Shown here piece by piece: positions 11,286 through 21,649 of a DNA stretch of 64,000 nucleotides. The stretch lies in contig OX621266.1 in the NCBI GenBank assembly GCA_951640165.1, forward strand, positions 6,386,001 through 6,450,000. Direction: 5' to 3'. Below the pieces are notes generated by a model. It saw only the letters and a program-made list of their open reading frames with translations, did not search any database and was not told the DNA's origin. How positions within the stretch are numbered: position 1 is the first letter of the stretch; each line of letters begins with the position of its first letter. The position numbers were made by a program, and so were the translations under genes. This stretch comes from Pseudoips prasinana. Its lineage: Eukaryota > Arthropoda > Insecta > Lepidoptera > Nolidae.

Positions 11286-11356
11286 ATGGAGTTTTTGGGG
11301 GAGACCTTTGTCCAGGAGTGGACTTATTGCGTCTGATATGATGATGATGGAGACCC
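11286..11356 (+). mobile_element. RTE-type LINE 3' end, palindrome spacer
   Basis: Carries ACCTTTGTCCAGGAGTGGAC followed by a short ATGATGATG tail, the typical 3' terminus I associate with RTE elements in Lepidoptera. Repeated at about 14338-14404 in unit 2. Only the terminal part is present. Confidence 0.55.
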
Positions 11357-11839
11357 AGCTATATTAACAACATACAATTAGCTATTTTCACCTATTTCCC
11401 AATTGTTTTTTAATGTATGTTACGTGATTACACTGTTGTTTGGGAACTGATTCTAATTTTTTTTAATAGGTGTGCCCTGCGGTTTAACCCGCGTTAATCT
11501 TTATAAATTATAGCCTATGTGTTAATATAGGGTGTCGGCTAACTCTATACCAAATTTTATCGAAATCGCTTCAGCCGTTTAGACGTGAAGAAGTAACAAA
11601 CATACACACTCACACTCTCAATCTTTCGCCTTTATAATATTAGTGTGATGGTACGGAACCCTTCGTGCGCGAGTATCGAATATCGATCCTTAAATCTTGT
11701 AAAAGGAAGAATTGCCCCGAAGAGAGAGCGAGGGACGCAACATGCCGCAAGTGAGAATGCTTTTTTCTCCCCCCCCCCCCCCCCCTATTTCCACTCGTAT
11801 AAATTCGTATATTCAGTACTGCTCGCACCTCTCTCTCTT

Positions 11840-11905
11840 TTAAAACACTGGCTTATAGATAAGGTCTTCTACAACCTTACTGAATTCTTAGACCATAAGG
11901 AGTGA
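11840..11905 (+). pseudogene. LINE ORF2 last codons (right palindrome arm)
   Basis: Mirror copy of 10649-10714, encoding the same 21 terminal codons and TGA on the plus strand, preceded by an AGAGAG-type low-complexity run and followed by an AT-rich 3' UTR to 12006. Confidence 0.6.
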
Positions 11906-12004
11906 ATTCATGATTATAATTATTGACATAATATTCCGATTATTGATTATTTATTTTTATATTATTATATATTATATAGTTTGTAACCATCCTGTATGTA
12001 CCAC

Positions 12005-15000
12005 GTACTTAATAGATGTCGCGGTAATAAAAATGTTGAAATCACACTAAATTGTAAAAAAGGGTCCTGGGTTGAAATCGCGGGTCGGCCAAAAAGATTT
12101 TGGGCATTTTATTCTTAAGAAAATTTCTCAGTATCAGCTCATAATTTGTAAATTGGTGGTTAACCACTATGTAACAAAGTTGCCTATTGTTATAACCATA
12201 TTGGTAGCACTGTAATGAATTTGTTTGATTATTGTAGTAAAATGTATTATTTTTTGTATTGGCAACAACACGAAGATTTATAAACTTTAAAATAAGAAAA
12301 TAAGTTTGCTTTCTGATGATACCTCCAAATACAAGTAACAAAAGGTACTATTCATTAGATATAGGTATATTGCTTTACTGATTGACGAGAACATGCTTTT
12401 AAAAAGTAGATTACTTACCTACTTGTTTTTTTTTTTGAACTTTGCAATGCTTCACCGTACAAAATAGATGAAGACAACTGATCGAACAAATTGGTTTCAC
12501 TTACTAAATAATTGCTTTAATTGGACCAAATACCGTGTTTGCCCATTTGAGTATGTTTCGCCGGACTACTATCGCTGGATAACTAATTTGACAATAACTT
12601 AAAGAAATTGGTATTTTCCTAAATAATTATTATCTTAAATTTAACTATAATTCTATATGATCAAATACACTCGAGAGCAATGAATCCGGGCCACAATTGG
12701 GTCAAAGGGATGAGGAAGTAAGTAATATTAGGAAATCGCGACCATTCACCTAAAGATGTCAAATAAGTAAGTACATGTATGGATATATGGAAGCTCATAA
12801 ATGTTAAGTTAAAAAGCAAGAAATTTAATATTAGAAGTTGCGGGCAAATAGCTACTAAAACTTATTCCCAGACATGAAAAAATAAGGTAATTCCTATTAT
12901 AGATTCTGGAAATAATCGAAGACTCATGCGTCTTTTAGAGAACGACGAAAAGTAATAAACCGACATCAATTATGAGTATTTATGCCATAGCTACAAATTA
13001 ACAAGTCATTCTAACAGATTACAATAATAACAATAATATTCTGGGACATTATTCACACACGGCCATCTGATCACAAACTAAGGAGAGCTTGTACTATGGA
13101 AACCAGATAACATATACTACTTTTCTTTTGTAAATAATCACATACTTACTCGTATATAGATGATTACATCTAGGCAAACAGAGATGTTCATGCACACAAA
13201 TTTCTGTCCTGGTTGTGAACCACGCCACCCGGCCCGTCAATTTTATATCCCTATATAACGTCAAAATTGGAATGTTCGTACTACAGATGAACGAGAGGTT
13301 AACTCATTAGTATGTAAAAACCTCTCCCGCGGTTCCACATACAATTAAGAAATCTCAAAGTATAGGTATCAACCTAACATTGAAAGGATATACCTTTCAA
13401 TTTAGGTTACCTAAATGCTTTTAAAAAAGTAGATCCTCGTATACTATTATTTGCAGATTTTTTATGTGTGCTAGAATGAACTTGACTAACTAACTAAATG
13501 ACTTTAATTTACAACTGTTTAAATATGAAAATCTGACATACTATTTTCCTTTTGTAAATACATGAGTAAGTAGTAAGTAAGTATTTATTTCGCTTAAAAA
13601 CGTGGTACATACAGGATGGTTACAAACTATATAATATATAGTAATATAAAAATAAATAATCAATAATCGGAATATTATGTCAATAATTATAATCATGAAT
13701 TCACTCCTTATGGTCTAAGAATTCAGTAAGGTTGTAGAAGACCTTATCTATAAGCCAGTGTTTTAAAAGAGAGAGAGGTGCGAGCAGTACTGAATATACA
13801 GATTTATACGAGTGGAAATAGGGGGGGGGGGGGGGGGGAGAAAAAAGCACACTCACTTGCGGCATGTTGCGTCCCTCGCTCTCTCTTCGGGGCAATTCTT
13901 CCTTTTACAAGATTTAAGGATCGATATTCGATACTCGCGCACGACGGGTTCCGTACCATCACACTAATATTATAAAGGCGAAAGATTGAGAGTGTGAGTG
14001 TGTATGTTTGTTACTTCTTCACGTCTAAACGGCTGAAGCGATTTCGATAAAATTTGGTATAGAGTTAGCCGACACCCTATATTAACACATAGGCTATAAT
14101 TTATAAAGATTAACGCGGGTTAAACCGCAGGGCACACCTATTAAAAAAAAAATAGAATCAGTTCCCAAACAACAGTGTAATCACGTAACATACATTAAAA
14201 AACAATTTGGAAATAGCTTAACCTAACCGATCACTAACGGACCGGTGAGAGCATCGAGCTATGAGCGGCTCGATGATTTTGAGAGCGTTGCTGGAAACCG
14301 CTAGATGCGGATTACAAAAGACTGGCAATTATTATTATGGAGTTTTTGGGGGAGACCTTTGTCCAGGAGTGGACTTATTGCGTCTGATATGATGATGATG
14401 GAGACCCAGCTATATTAACAACATACAATTAGCTATTTTCACCTATTTCCCAATTGTTTTTTAATGTATGTTACGTGATTACACTGTTGTTTGGGAACTG
14501 ATTCTAATTTTTTTTAATAGGTGTGCCCTGCGGTTTAACCCGCGTTAATCTTTATAAATTATAGCCTATGTGTTAATATAGGGTGTCGGCTAACTCTATA
14601 CCAAATTTTATCGAAATCGCTTCAGCCGTTTAGACGTGAAGAAGTAACAAACATACACACTCACACTCTCAATCTTTCGCCTTTATAATATTAGTGTGAT
14701 GGTACGGAACCCTTCGTGCGCGAGTATCGAATATCGATCCTTAAATCTTGTAAAAGGAAGAATTGCCCCGAAGAGAGAGCGAGGGACGCAACATGCCGCA
14801 AGTGAGAATGCTTTTTTCTCCCCCCCCCCCCCCCCTATTTCCACTCGTATAAATTCGTATATTCAGTACTGCTCGCACCTCTCTCTCTTTTAAAACACTG
14901 GCTTATAGATAAGGTCTTCTACAACCTTACTGAATTCTTAGACCATAAGGAGTGAATTCATGATTATAATTATTGACATAATATTCCGATTATTGATTAT

Positions 15001-15056
15001 TTATTTTTATATTATTATATATTATATAGTTTGTAACCATCCTGTATGTACCACGT
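12005..15056. repeat. 3.05-kb composite tandem duplication, unit 2
   Basis: Near-identical second copy of 8948-12004, offset 3050-3057 bp. Its right palindrome arm continues past 15056 into a matching extension (to about 15111) that pairs with 10495-10547 on the left, so unit 2 retains a fuller right edge than unit 1. That suggests unit 1 lost its outermost right flank at the duplication junction. It includes a SINE copy at 13041-13242. Confidence 0.85.
13600..15056. repeat. 1.46-kb palindrome, unit 2
   Basis: Same architecture as 10548-12006, with the LINE tail on both arms, Helitron fragments and a central RTE 3' end. Homopolymer G and C runs at 13821-13838 and 14821-14835 differ slightly in length from those in unit 1. 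Confidence 0.85.
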
Positions 15057-15091
15057 TTTTAAGCGAAATAAATACTTACTTACTACTTACT

Positions 15092-15218
15092 CATGTATTT
15101 ACAAAAGGAAAGTGGTATGTGTAGTACATATATCTGTTACCTGGTTTATAGTACAAGCATTATAGTACAAGCCCTGCTTAGTTTTAGATCAGATGGCCGT
15201 GCGTGAATAATGTCCCAG
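15092..15218 (+). mobile_element. SINE 3' half
   Basis: TGTATTTACAAAAGG at the start, then GTTACCTGG, GTACAAGC and a GGCCGTGCGTGAATAATGTCC end. Plus orientation and lacking the tRNA head. A small internal duplication of TATAGTACAAGC is present. It abuts the LINE tail of the palindrome arm, as does a shorter mirrored fragment at about 10485-10517. Confidence 0.6.
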
Positions 15219-15362
15219 TTTAAAAAACACACATCTTTGGGGACTGCCGATGGAAGTGAAAACTATTTTTTCGTTCTTTTACTCCGAAAGTACTGTTTTG
15301 AATTTGATCCGTGTAGCGAGTGGAAGATGCTTCCCTCCCTATGGTGGGAATAAATTAAATAA

Positions 15363-15920
15363 CTGGCCAAGTGCGAGTCGGACTCGCCTATGAAGGGTTC
15401 CGCAGCAGTTGATTAAATGAAAGGTCAATTGCGGTTTACGATTTATGACGCATTAAAAAAAAACTACTTACTAGATCTCGTTCAAACCAATTTTCGTCGT
15501 TAGTTTACATGTTAATGTACATCATAATTTTTTTCAGTTTTATCATTCTCTTATTTTAGAAGTTACAGGGGTGGGGGGGGGGGGGGGGGGCACTCGTTTT
15601 TCCACTTTGGAAGTGTCTCTCGCGCAAACTATTCAGTTTAGAAAAAATTATATTAGGAACTTCAATATTTGAAGACCTATCCATAGATACCCTACATGTA
15701 TGGGTACGATGAAAAAATTTTTTTTGAGTTTCAGTTCTATGTATACCCCCAAAATTATAATTATTTTTCCATTTTGGTGTGAAAATCTTAATGCGGTTCA
15801 CAGAATACATCTACTTACCAAGTTTCAACAGTACAGCTCTTATAGTTTCGGAAAAAAGTGCCTGTGACATACGGACGGACAGACAGACAGACATGACGAA
15901 TCTATAAGGGTTCCGTTTCA
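15363..15920 (+). repeat. Interspersed repeat, GGCCAAGTGCGAGTCGG type
   Basis: Starts CTGGCCAAGTGCGAGTCGGA and ends with GACGGACAGACAGACAGACA and AAGGGTTCCGTTT. This is a repeat type I associate with lepidopteran genomes. A second, more diverged copy is at 23963-24381 and a fragment (GGTACGGAACCC) lies in the palindrome arms. It has a G18-19 run near 15573. No protein frame is conserved between copies. Confidence 0.65.
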
Positions 15921-16559
15921 GGCCTAACATAGTTAAGCAAATAAAGTGCATAACGCCGCTAAAGATTTCATTTCAAAAATGTCAATACGATTTCATTAAA
16001 TTATTTAATGACATCGGAAATAATTATTTTACCATCCTTTAGTAATGATACTAAGATAAGTTGTTAGTACTCAGTAAACAATTAGGTCAGACAACAAAGA
16101 AGTGTAATCAATTTTAAATGTTATCTCGTCAAATTATTATTAACCACTTCTCTGAAAAATACTAGATTTAGAACGATTAAAAGTTTCATATAGATGAGTT
16201 TTAATATACCTGGCCTAGTGCGGGTGTTGTAAAAAGTAAATAAAAATATTGGTGGCTACAGGGTTGCCAGTTTAGTGCGATATACCGCGCTGGCGGTCTA
16301 CTCTCCCCCCATCTTACGAATATACTATCGATCAGGTCACATGTCCTGACCAGAGTTTAACAATTTTTACCTATCCTTAAAAAGAACACAGTGCCGCTAA
16401 AGAAGACTTCACTTCGAAAAAATCATTTGTTTTGGTAAAAAAAGTGATTCCTAATACATTGTAGTTCTACCTAGAAGACGAAATTAAAGTTGCTCTATAG
16501 TTTTTATTTAAATTAATGTATTTCTGTGTATAATTTATTCAATATTTATGTTAAATTTG
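15921..16559. other. Spacer and probable LINE 5' UTR
   Basis: No gene recognised. A fragment reading TGGCCTAGTGCGGGTGTTG sits at 16211. The last part, from about 16560, is likely the 5' UTR of the LINE that follows, but I cannot place its first base. Confidence 0.4.
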
Positions 16560-16633
16560 CAATAGTATATTACGTACCTGCCGTTGAGTGTTTTTCCTTC
16601 ACTTTCACTGCACTATAGCACAAATTTGATAGA

Positions 16634-17377
16634 ATGAGTTCGGATCAAGTGACCTTGCCCCAACTGAGGGACATTTTCGTGAAAAAGATGTCTGACTTCG
16701 AAAGTCAACTTAAGAAAACGCCAACCTCGTCCACCAGCTTGGAAAACGAATTCTATTTGTTCAAATCGTTTGTGCTGGAAGCTTTAAACAGCTTACAGAG
16801 TCAAACTGAGGTCCTTGACAGCCGAGCTGACCGAATGGAGCAGGGAGCCGAACGTTTTGAGAGGCGCCAGCGTCGTAAAATGCTCCTACTTCACGGAATT
16901 CCCGAACAAAAGGATGAGCAGGCAGCACAAGCAGTTACAAGCGTTGTCCAAAAGCATTTGAAACTAAAAGATTTTTCCGTGACTGACATTAAGCGATGCC
17001 ACAGGATGGGCAGGCCCGCGGCTAATCGTGCGAGGCCCATTTTGATTAAATTTCAAGAGGTAACATGCCGAGATAAAGTATGGTTCTCCAAAACTGAACT
17101 TAAAGGAACTGGGATTACGATATCCGAATTCTTAACCAAACTAAAACACAGCATTTTTATGGCAGCTCGTGAGAAACTGGGTCTGTCACGGTCGTGGACC
17201 CGAGAAGGTCGAGTGTTCGTGTTGGGACCTGATCAGTCACGGCAAGAGTTGGTGTCGCTTCGGGATATCTCCCGGTTCGAGGAGCCTGTCGCACCAAAGA
17301 ACGTGATTGATAAGAAGGCGGTGCCCGACGCGAAACCTGCATCGAAATCCAAGCGAGGCGCGACCGTCAAGAAATAG
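16634..17377 (+). CDS. LINE ORF1 protein, coiled coil plus RRM
   Basis: A 247-residue ATG-started frame. Residues 35-80 are heptad-like and rich in Glu, Gln and Arg, consistent with a trimerising coiled coil. Residues 82-150 look like the RRM of L1-type ORF1 proteins, opening KMLLLHGIPE and including RCHRMGRP. Residues 150-215 fit the C-terminal domain, and the last 25 residues are Lys-rich. Such proteins coat the element RNA as chaperones. Length is a little short for the family (usually about 300-350). The stop is TAG. An ATG at 16634 follows a CACTATAGCAC stretch that may belong to the 5' UTR. Confidence 0.7.
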   Translation: MSSDQVTLPQLRDIFVKKMSDFESQLKKTPTSSTSLENEFYLFKSFVLEALNSLQSQTEVLDSRADRMEQGAERFERRQRRKMLLLHGIPEQKDEQAAQAVTSVVQKHLKLKDFSVTDIKRCHRMGRPAANRARPILIKFQEVTCRDKVWFSKTELKGTGITISEFLTKLKHSIFMAAREKLGLSRSWTREGRVFVLGPDQSRQELVSLRDISRFEEPVAPKNVIDKKAVPDAKPASKSKRGATVKK

Positions 17378-17622
17378 AGAAATAGGCGTAAGCACGGTCG
17401 ATTTCTAGTTATATGGCACAGGCAAACTATAGTGTAATAATTGTGACAGTAGGTAGGTATAGGTTCGAGAGTGCAAAGAGTAGCAGGAAGCAATATTACT
17501 ACGAGCAGCATAATAGGTAATTTTAATGATTTTAGTTTAATAACAAAATATATGTTATAGTTTTTAATTAACCACGTCCATGCGCTGCGGTAACGCGCGC
17601 CGCGAACTGACTGAGCAGGTAG

Positions 17623-18051
17623 CGGAATACGCGCTCGAGTGAGCCAACCTCCGCGCCCGCGCACAAAACCGTTCGTTACGGTAAGAATGCTAAACGAGTA
17701 GCGATAACCGGCACCGGAGCGTATGATAGTGAGCTTCTAACTATTGAAAAGGTACGAAAGATTCACGCATGTTTCTTTCACGAAAATACCTTACCTGACA
17801 CTATTAAAGCTTACATGCACCGTAAAAACCCTGACGCTGACACCGACTACCATGTACATAAGTTGAAACTGAAACACAACTACTACTCCTCGTTTGTAAT
17901 ATCCGTGCCTGCGAGCAAATATCATTTCTTCATGTCTGCCGTGAACTGGCCGCCGGGAACTGAAGTGAGTGAGTGGTTTCACCGCAGCGCCGGGCGCCCA
18001 AGCGGAACGTCCACCAGCGGCCCCGGTCAGCTTGGTCATCGCCGGTCATAG
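17623..18051 (+). pseudogene. Second ORF1-type C-terminal domain, remnant
   Basis: A 142-codon open stretch after a TAG at 17620. Its only early ATG is at 17815. It contains YSSFVISVPASKYHFF and NWPPGTEVSEWF, matching the SF.V.V....F......WP.G..V..F pattern that ends many zinc-knuckle-type LINE ORF1 proteins. It overlaps the start of the ORF2 frame in another frame. It may be the true ORF1 end of this LINE, with the RRM-type ORF1 upstream from a different element, or a frame-shifted continuation. Confidence 0.5.
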
Positions 18052-18109
18052 CCCTCGCGCCGCCACGACACCCGAGGGACACCAGCAGAAGCTAAATAAT
18101 ACCACTAGC

Positions 18110-18841
18110 ATGGCAAACAAATGCAATCCATCTTGTGTAATTATATGTCACCAAAACATACAATCCATTAACAATAAAACCAATAAGTTAGAAGTGTTAC
18201 TATCGAATGATTTAAAATGCGATATTTTAATACTGACTGAACATTGGCTGCGTAGTCACCAATTAGAACGAGTGACCCTGTGTAACTATAGCCTTATATC
18301 TAGTTATTGTAGGACAACTGTGGATCATGGTGGAAGCTGCATTTACGCGCGATCCGGAATTAAAGTGGTTAATAGACCAGACTACTGTGATCTATCGGTT
18401 GAACGAGTCTTTGAGGTAAGCGCAGTGTACTTGCTCGACTTTGACTTGCTAGTAATCGGTATTTATCATTCCAACCAAACTACTCACACTGACTATTTAA
18501 AAAGATTTAACAGTTTATTGACAATGATTAATAATTCCAACACGCAGGCAATAATTATGGGAGATATTAATATAGACTTGTTAAAAAACATACCTATAAC
18601 AAAAAACCTACTTGATAGCATTCATTCAAAAAATTTCCAACAATTTATCAGTACGCCTACCAGATTACATCAGCAGAGTTCAACACTGCTAGATCATCTA
18701 TACTCCAACATAAGTACGAACCGAATCACAGCTACGTCGTTAGAGTGTCATCTTAGCGATCACCAGGCGCAGTTGGTATCAGTCAGCAGCGCGCGCTCTA
18801 ATAAAACAGAGCCAAGGATGTGTCGAAATATGGGTAGCTAA
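18110..18841 (+). CDS. LINE ORF2, AP endonuclease domain (ends at in-frame TAA)
   Basis: 243 residues from ATG 18110; the frame is open upstream to 17969 but only with GTG, so I take the ATG. Endonuclease residues are in order: N16 in HQNIQS, E44 in LTEHW, Y119 in GIYHSN, D152 and N154 in GDIN, D195 in LLDHLY, and S216-D217-H218. All expected catalytic positions of the APE fold are present. The frame stops at TAA 18839-18841, and the reverse transcriptase resumes in the same frame four codons later, so ORF2 is split by one nonsense codon. This enzyme nicks target DNA to prime reverse transcription. Confidence 0.8.
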   Translation: MANKCNPSCVIICHQNIQSINNKTNKLEVLLSNDLKCDILILTEHWLRSHQLERVTLCNYSLISSYCRTTVDHGGSCIYARSGIKVVNRPDYCDLSVERVFEVSAVYLLDFDLLVIGIYHSNQTTHTDYLKRFNSLLTMINNSNTQAIIMGDINIDLLKNIPITKNLLDSIHSKNFQQFISTPTRLHQQSSTLLDHLYSNISTNRITATSLECHLSDHQAQLVSVSSARSNKTEPRMCRNMGS

Positions 18842-18850
18842 TCTAATAAA

Positions 18851-20995
18851 ATGAACTTTAGCGCAGCGATTGCGTCGGTCGACTGGAGAGACGTACTCGC
18901 GAAACATAGTCATAATTCCAATCAATTAGCCCAGATTATACTAAATATATTAGTGAATACATTTGAAATATGTTTTCCTAAAAAGTTATCTATTTTGAAA
19001 AAACCGTGTAATAGATGGGTAGATAACGAAGTTATTAACTTTAAATTATTACTTTTTGACATGTTTAAATTAGAAAGAATTCTACCTTTTAGCGAAGAAG
19101 TAGCCGAAAGCACTTTAAGAATGCAGACTAGGTACTCGGATATGTTGGTAGAAAAGAGGAAAAAATATTTCTCAAACAAAATTTCCAAGAACCCTAATAA
19201 GGTTCGAGGTATGTGGTCATTCATAAACGAGGAAACGGGCCGTGCTAGGGAGCAGCGGGTAGACTACACGGATTTAATCAAAAACGAAAACGGTTTGCCG
19301 TTTACCTCAAAACAGCAGCTTGTAAACCAACTGAATACAGAGTTCGCAACAGCGGCCGCCAACTGCGGGGCACCTCGAGCTAACATTAGTCAGTGCATGT
19401 CCGCGTTGTGCGCTGACTCGCTACCGAGTGAGTCATCTCTGCGCCTGACACCGTTCACGGCTAGTGAAGTGGTTCGAACACTGCAGTCGCGCATTGCGAC
19501 GAAGCGTAGTACCGATATATACGGTTTATCAGTGGAACTACTCAAGCCCATCATCTCTCACATCAGTGAGGTACTTAGTGTACTATTTAATAATTGTATG
19601 CGAAGTGGGACTTTCCCCAACCCATTCAAAAGGGTCAAAATATCACCATTGTACAAAGGGAAGGGTAAAAAGTCAGAAATAACTTCATACAGACCGATAT
19701 CACTAGTACCAGGGCTAAGCAAAATATTTGAAGTAGGTCTAAATAGCCGCGTCATAAAGTTCATATCAGGCTCACTGTCACCCAGGCAATACGCTTATCG
19801 TGCAGGTCTTTCCACCACGGACTTAGTTAGAGAGGTTGTATCACAAATCTGCAGGGCACGAGAGCAGGGCCTCCAAGTTGCTGTAGTATGCTGCGACTTG
19901 TCACGTGCCTTCGACACCGCTGATCATAACCTAATCACTAATAAGCTACAGCATCTGGGAATAAGAGGACCAGCTGGCACCCCACTGACAACCTTCATGT
20001 CCGACCGTATGCAAGTCGTAGACGGGAACTTTGGACAAACGCGTTCCCTGGAACAAGCGAACACAATGGGCGTTCCCCAAGGTACGTGCCTATCCAACAC
20101 CCTTTTCAGTATCCTGCTAAACGACTTACCATCTGCTATACCTGGTGCCCAGATCTTTATGTACGCAGATGACGTGGCGGCTGTAGTATGTGCGCGGTCC
20201 GAAACTGACTTGACCCGAGAACTTAACGTGGTTACCGGACAACTAGCGGGATGGTTTCACTCCAACGGTTTAACCCTAAACATAGAAAAGACGTGCTACA
20301 TTCACTTCCACTTAGGAGGCCGAAAACCGAGCCCGCTAATTGTAAAGATTGGACATAACCAGGTCGAGCAGGTAAATGCCACAAAACTTTTAGGCTTCAC
20401 CATTGACAGTGCACTGACCTGGGAACCACATATAGATGTGGTTTGTGGTAGGCTGAGTGGAGCGTGTTTCGCCCTGCGTCGTCTGGCTGCAACGGCACCC
20501 AAACATGTAGTTAGGTCTTGCTATTTCGCGACAATCCATGCCACCCTGTCTTACGGCGCGGAGCTTTGGGCACGGGGTGCGGACGGAATAAGAACGTTTC
20601 GTATGCAGAAGCGAGCCGTGCGAGCAATAGTAGGCATACCAGACGACATGTCTGCCAGAGGGCAGTTCAGAAAACTTAAAATAATGACACTCTGCTCAAT
20701 ATACATCTACCAAATCGCAATGTATGTGAGGCGAAACCAGGATCTGTTTAATATAATAGGGGATGCACATAACTATAACACTCGACATAGGCATAGGCTA
20801 CGTACAAATAACCATAAACTTTGCAAGTCAGAGAAAACGGCTCAAGTCATTGGACCTGGCGTTTATAACCGGCTACCAGGTGAGATCAAAGATGCAGTTT
20901 CCACCATGATATTCAAAAGCAGGCTCAAAATCTGGCTGGTAGATAAAGAATTCTACGATTTTGACTCAGAGTTCATGAATCTACCGATGACTTAA
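18851..20995 (+). CDS. LINE ORF2, reverse transcriptase
   Basis: 714 residues from ATG 18851, same frame as the endonuclease. Palm motifs: SYRPISLV at 279-286, CCDLSRAFD with catalytic D349, GVPQG at 408-411 region, FMYADD at 436-441 (D440, D441), and LGFTIDSALTW at 514-524. The C-terminus has HNYNTRHRHRL near 640-650 and WLVDKEFYDF near 695. All RT catalytic residues are intact. The domain copies the element RNA at the nicked target. Because of the upstream TAA this copy would not make one continuous ORF2 protein. Confidence 0.85.
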   Translation: MNFSAAIASVDWRDVLAKHSHNSNQLAQIILNILVNTFEICFPKKLSILKKPCNRWVDNEVINFKLLLFDMFKLERILPFSEEVAESTLRMQTRYSDMLVEKRKKYFSNKISKNPNKVRGMWSFINEETGRAREQRVDYTDLIKNENGLPFTSKQQLVNQLNTEFATAAANCGAPRANISQCMSALCADSLPSESSLRLTPFTASEVVRTLQSRIATKRSTDIYGLSVELLKPIISHISEVLSVLFNNCMRSGTFPNPFKRVKISPLYKGKGKKSEITSYRPISLVPGLSKIFEVGLNSRVIKFISGSLSPRQYAYRAGLSTTDLVREVVSQICRAREQGLQVAVVCCDLSRAFDTADHNLITNKLQHLGIRGPAGTPLTTFMSDRMQVVDGNFGQTRSLEQANTMGVPQGTCLSNTLFSILLNDLPSAIPGAQIFMYADDVAAVVCARSETDLTRELNVVTGQLAGWFHSNGLTLNIEKTCYIHFHLGGRKPSPLIVKIGHNQVEQVNATKLLGFTIDSALTWEPHIDVVCGRLSGACFALRRLAATAPKHVVRSCYFATIHATLSYGAELWARGADGIRTFRMQKRAVRAIVGIPDDMSARGQFRKLKIMTLCSIYIYQIAMYVRRNQDLFNIIGDAHNYNTRHRHRLRTNNHKLCKSEKTAQVIGPGVYNRLPGEIKDAVSTMIFKSRLKIWLVDKEFYDFDSEFMNLPMT

Positions 20996-21160
20996 TTTTG
21001 TATTGCAACATATATATTTTTTTTTTTTTAATTTTTTTTTTTTTTGTAAACGGATTATTATTATTATTACTGATTTATAAAATTATTGAAATTATTAATT
21101 GTAAATTGTGATGTTCTGACTTGTAACTATTGTTATCAATAAATAAATGAAATGAAATAA

Positions 21161-21649
21161 CCCTAGAAAGGAAGCCCGGAGTTTCTTTGTGGCTTTCTTC
21201 TCCGGGTCGTCCACCTAAGTAGCTAGAGAAAGCCGCAGGTAAGCTTGGATAGGTTACTCAGCGCCGAGGATCGCTATGGCCCCTTAACGCGTCATCGGTG
21301 ATCCCGTGCAAGTGATCACACCCTCTCTTAGAATTCTGTCCTTTTGCTTCAGTGGCCCCCCTGAGCTGTGGCCCGAACCCCAAAAGGGTGGCCTCAGGTG
21401 TTAGTCGTTTAATTTAATTTAAGCTACTGGTTAAGAGCCTGCTGCGCTAGCCAAATGCTCATTGCCTTCAATTCTTTACTTTTGATTTAGTAGAAATAAA
21501 TTCCAAAATAATAGATTAGTAACTTATTATTTATTTTAGGATTTAAGAAAATATATCTGATCAAACGGACCGCACGGACGGACTAATTAATTTTTTGTAA
21601 CTTTTATACTGTATTCGACTATGTTTATGTACTGCATTGTTCATCCAAT
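21161..21649. other. Unclassified GC-rich segment, then AT-rich spacer
   Basis: 21161-21400 is distinctly GC-richer than its surroundings, with CCGGAGTTTC and CTCCGGGTCG as a possible stem at 21177-21208. It shows no reading frame and no structure I can name. The rest is AT-rich and likely belongs to the truncated retroposon ending at 21787. Confidence 0.4.

Larger units (their letters stand above)
8948..12004. repeat. 3.05-kb composite tandem duplication, unit 1
   Basis: The sequence starting GTACTTAATAGATGTCGCGG at 8948 restarts at 12005 and runs to 15056 with only a handful of differences, for example a short deletion in unit 2 corresponding to about 9170-9176. Each unit holds a 1.6-kb single-copy part and a 1.46-kb palindrome at its right end. 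A diverged SINE-like piece with GGGTTGAAATC lies at about 9003-9080. No protein gene is recognised. A recent duplication or an assembly artefact over a palindrome are both possible. Confidence 0.85.
10548..12006. repeat. 1.46-kb palindrome (arms about 620 bp), unit 1
   Basis: The left end ACGTGGTACATAC at 10548 is matched by GTATGTACCACGT ending at 12006, and complementarity continues inward to about 11166 and 11384, leaving a spacer of about 217 bp. Arms differ at few sites. From outside in, each arm contains a LINE 3' end (last 21 codons plus UTR), a G18 or C-run, a repeat fragment ending in GGTACGGAACCC, and a degraded Helitron. The spacer carries an RTE 3' end. The whole could fold as a giant hairpin. 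Confidence 0.85.
16560..21160 (+). mobile_element. Near-complete non-LTR retrotransposon (CR1/Daphne-like)
   Basis: Encodes an ORF1 (16634-17377), an ORF1 C-terminal remnant (17623-18051), an AP endonuclease (18110-18841) and a reverse transcriptase (18851-20995) all on the plus strand, then a 3' UTR with T-rich runs, AATAAATAAA and a TGAAATGAAAT tail. The order and the tail are those of an APE-type LINE. The clade is judged only from the RT C-terminus (a YNTR motif) and could be a neighbouring clade. Confidence 0.75.

Noticed and set aside
11645..11905. Poly-proline open frames in the palindrome arms (also 10711, 13701, 14696)
   Set aside because: The proline run is just the homopolymer C-run translated, and the frame joins unrelated repeat fragments.
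8948..15056. CRISPR-like or satellite array
   Set aside because: Only two long units with a palindrome each; no short regular repeats with spacers.
17233..17664. 143-codon minus-strand frame antisense to ORF1
   Set aside because: Shadow of the LINE ORF1 and its downstream spacer; no start context or homology.
21161..21400. Possible structured RNA in the GC-rich block
   Set aside because: One short stem can be drawn, but there is no compensatory evidence, promoter or terminator to support an RNA gene.
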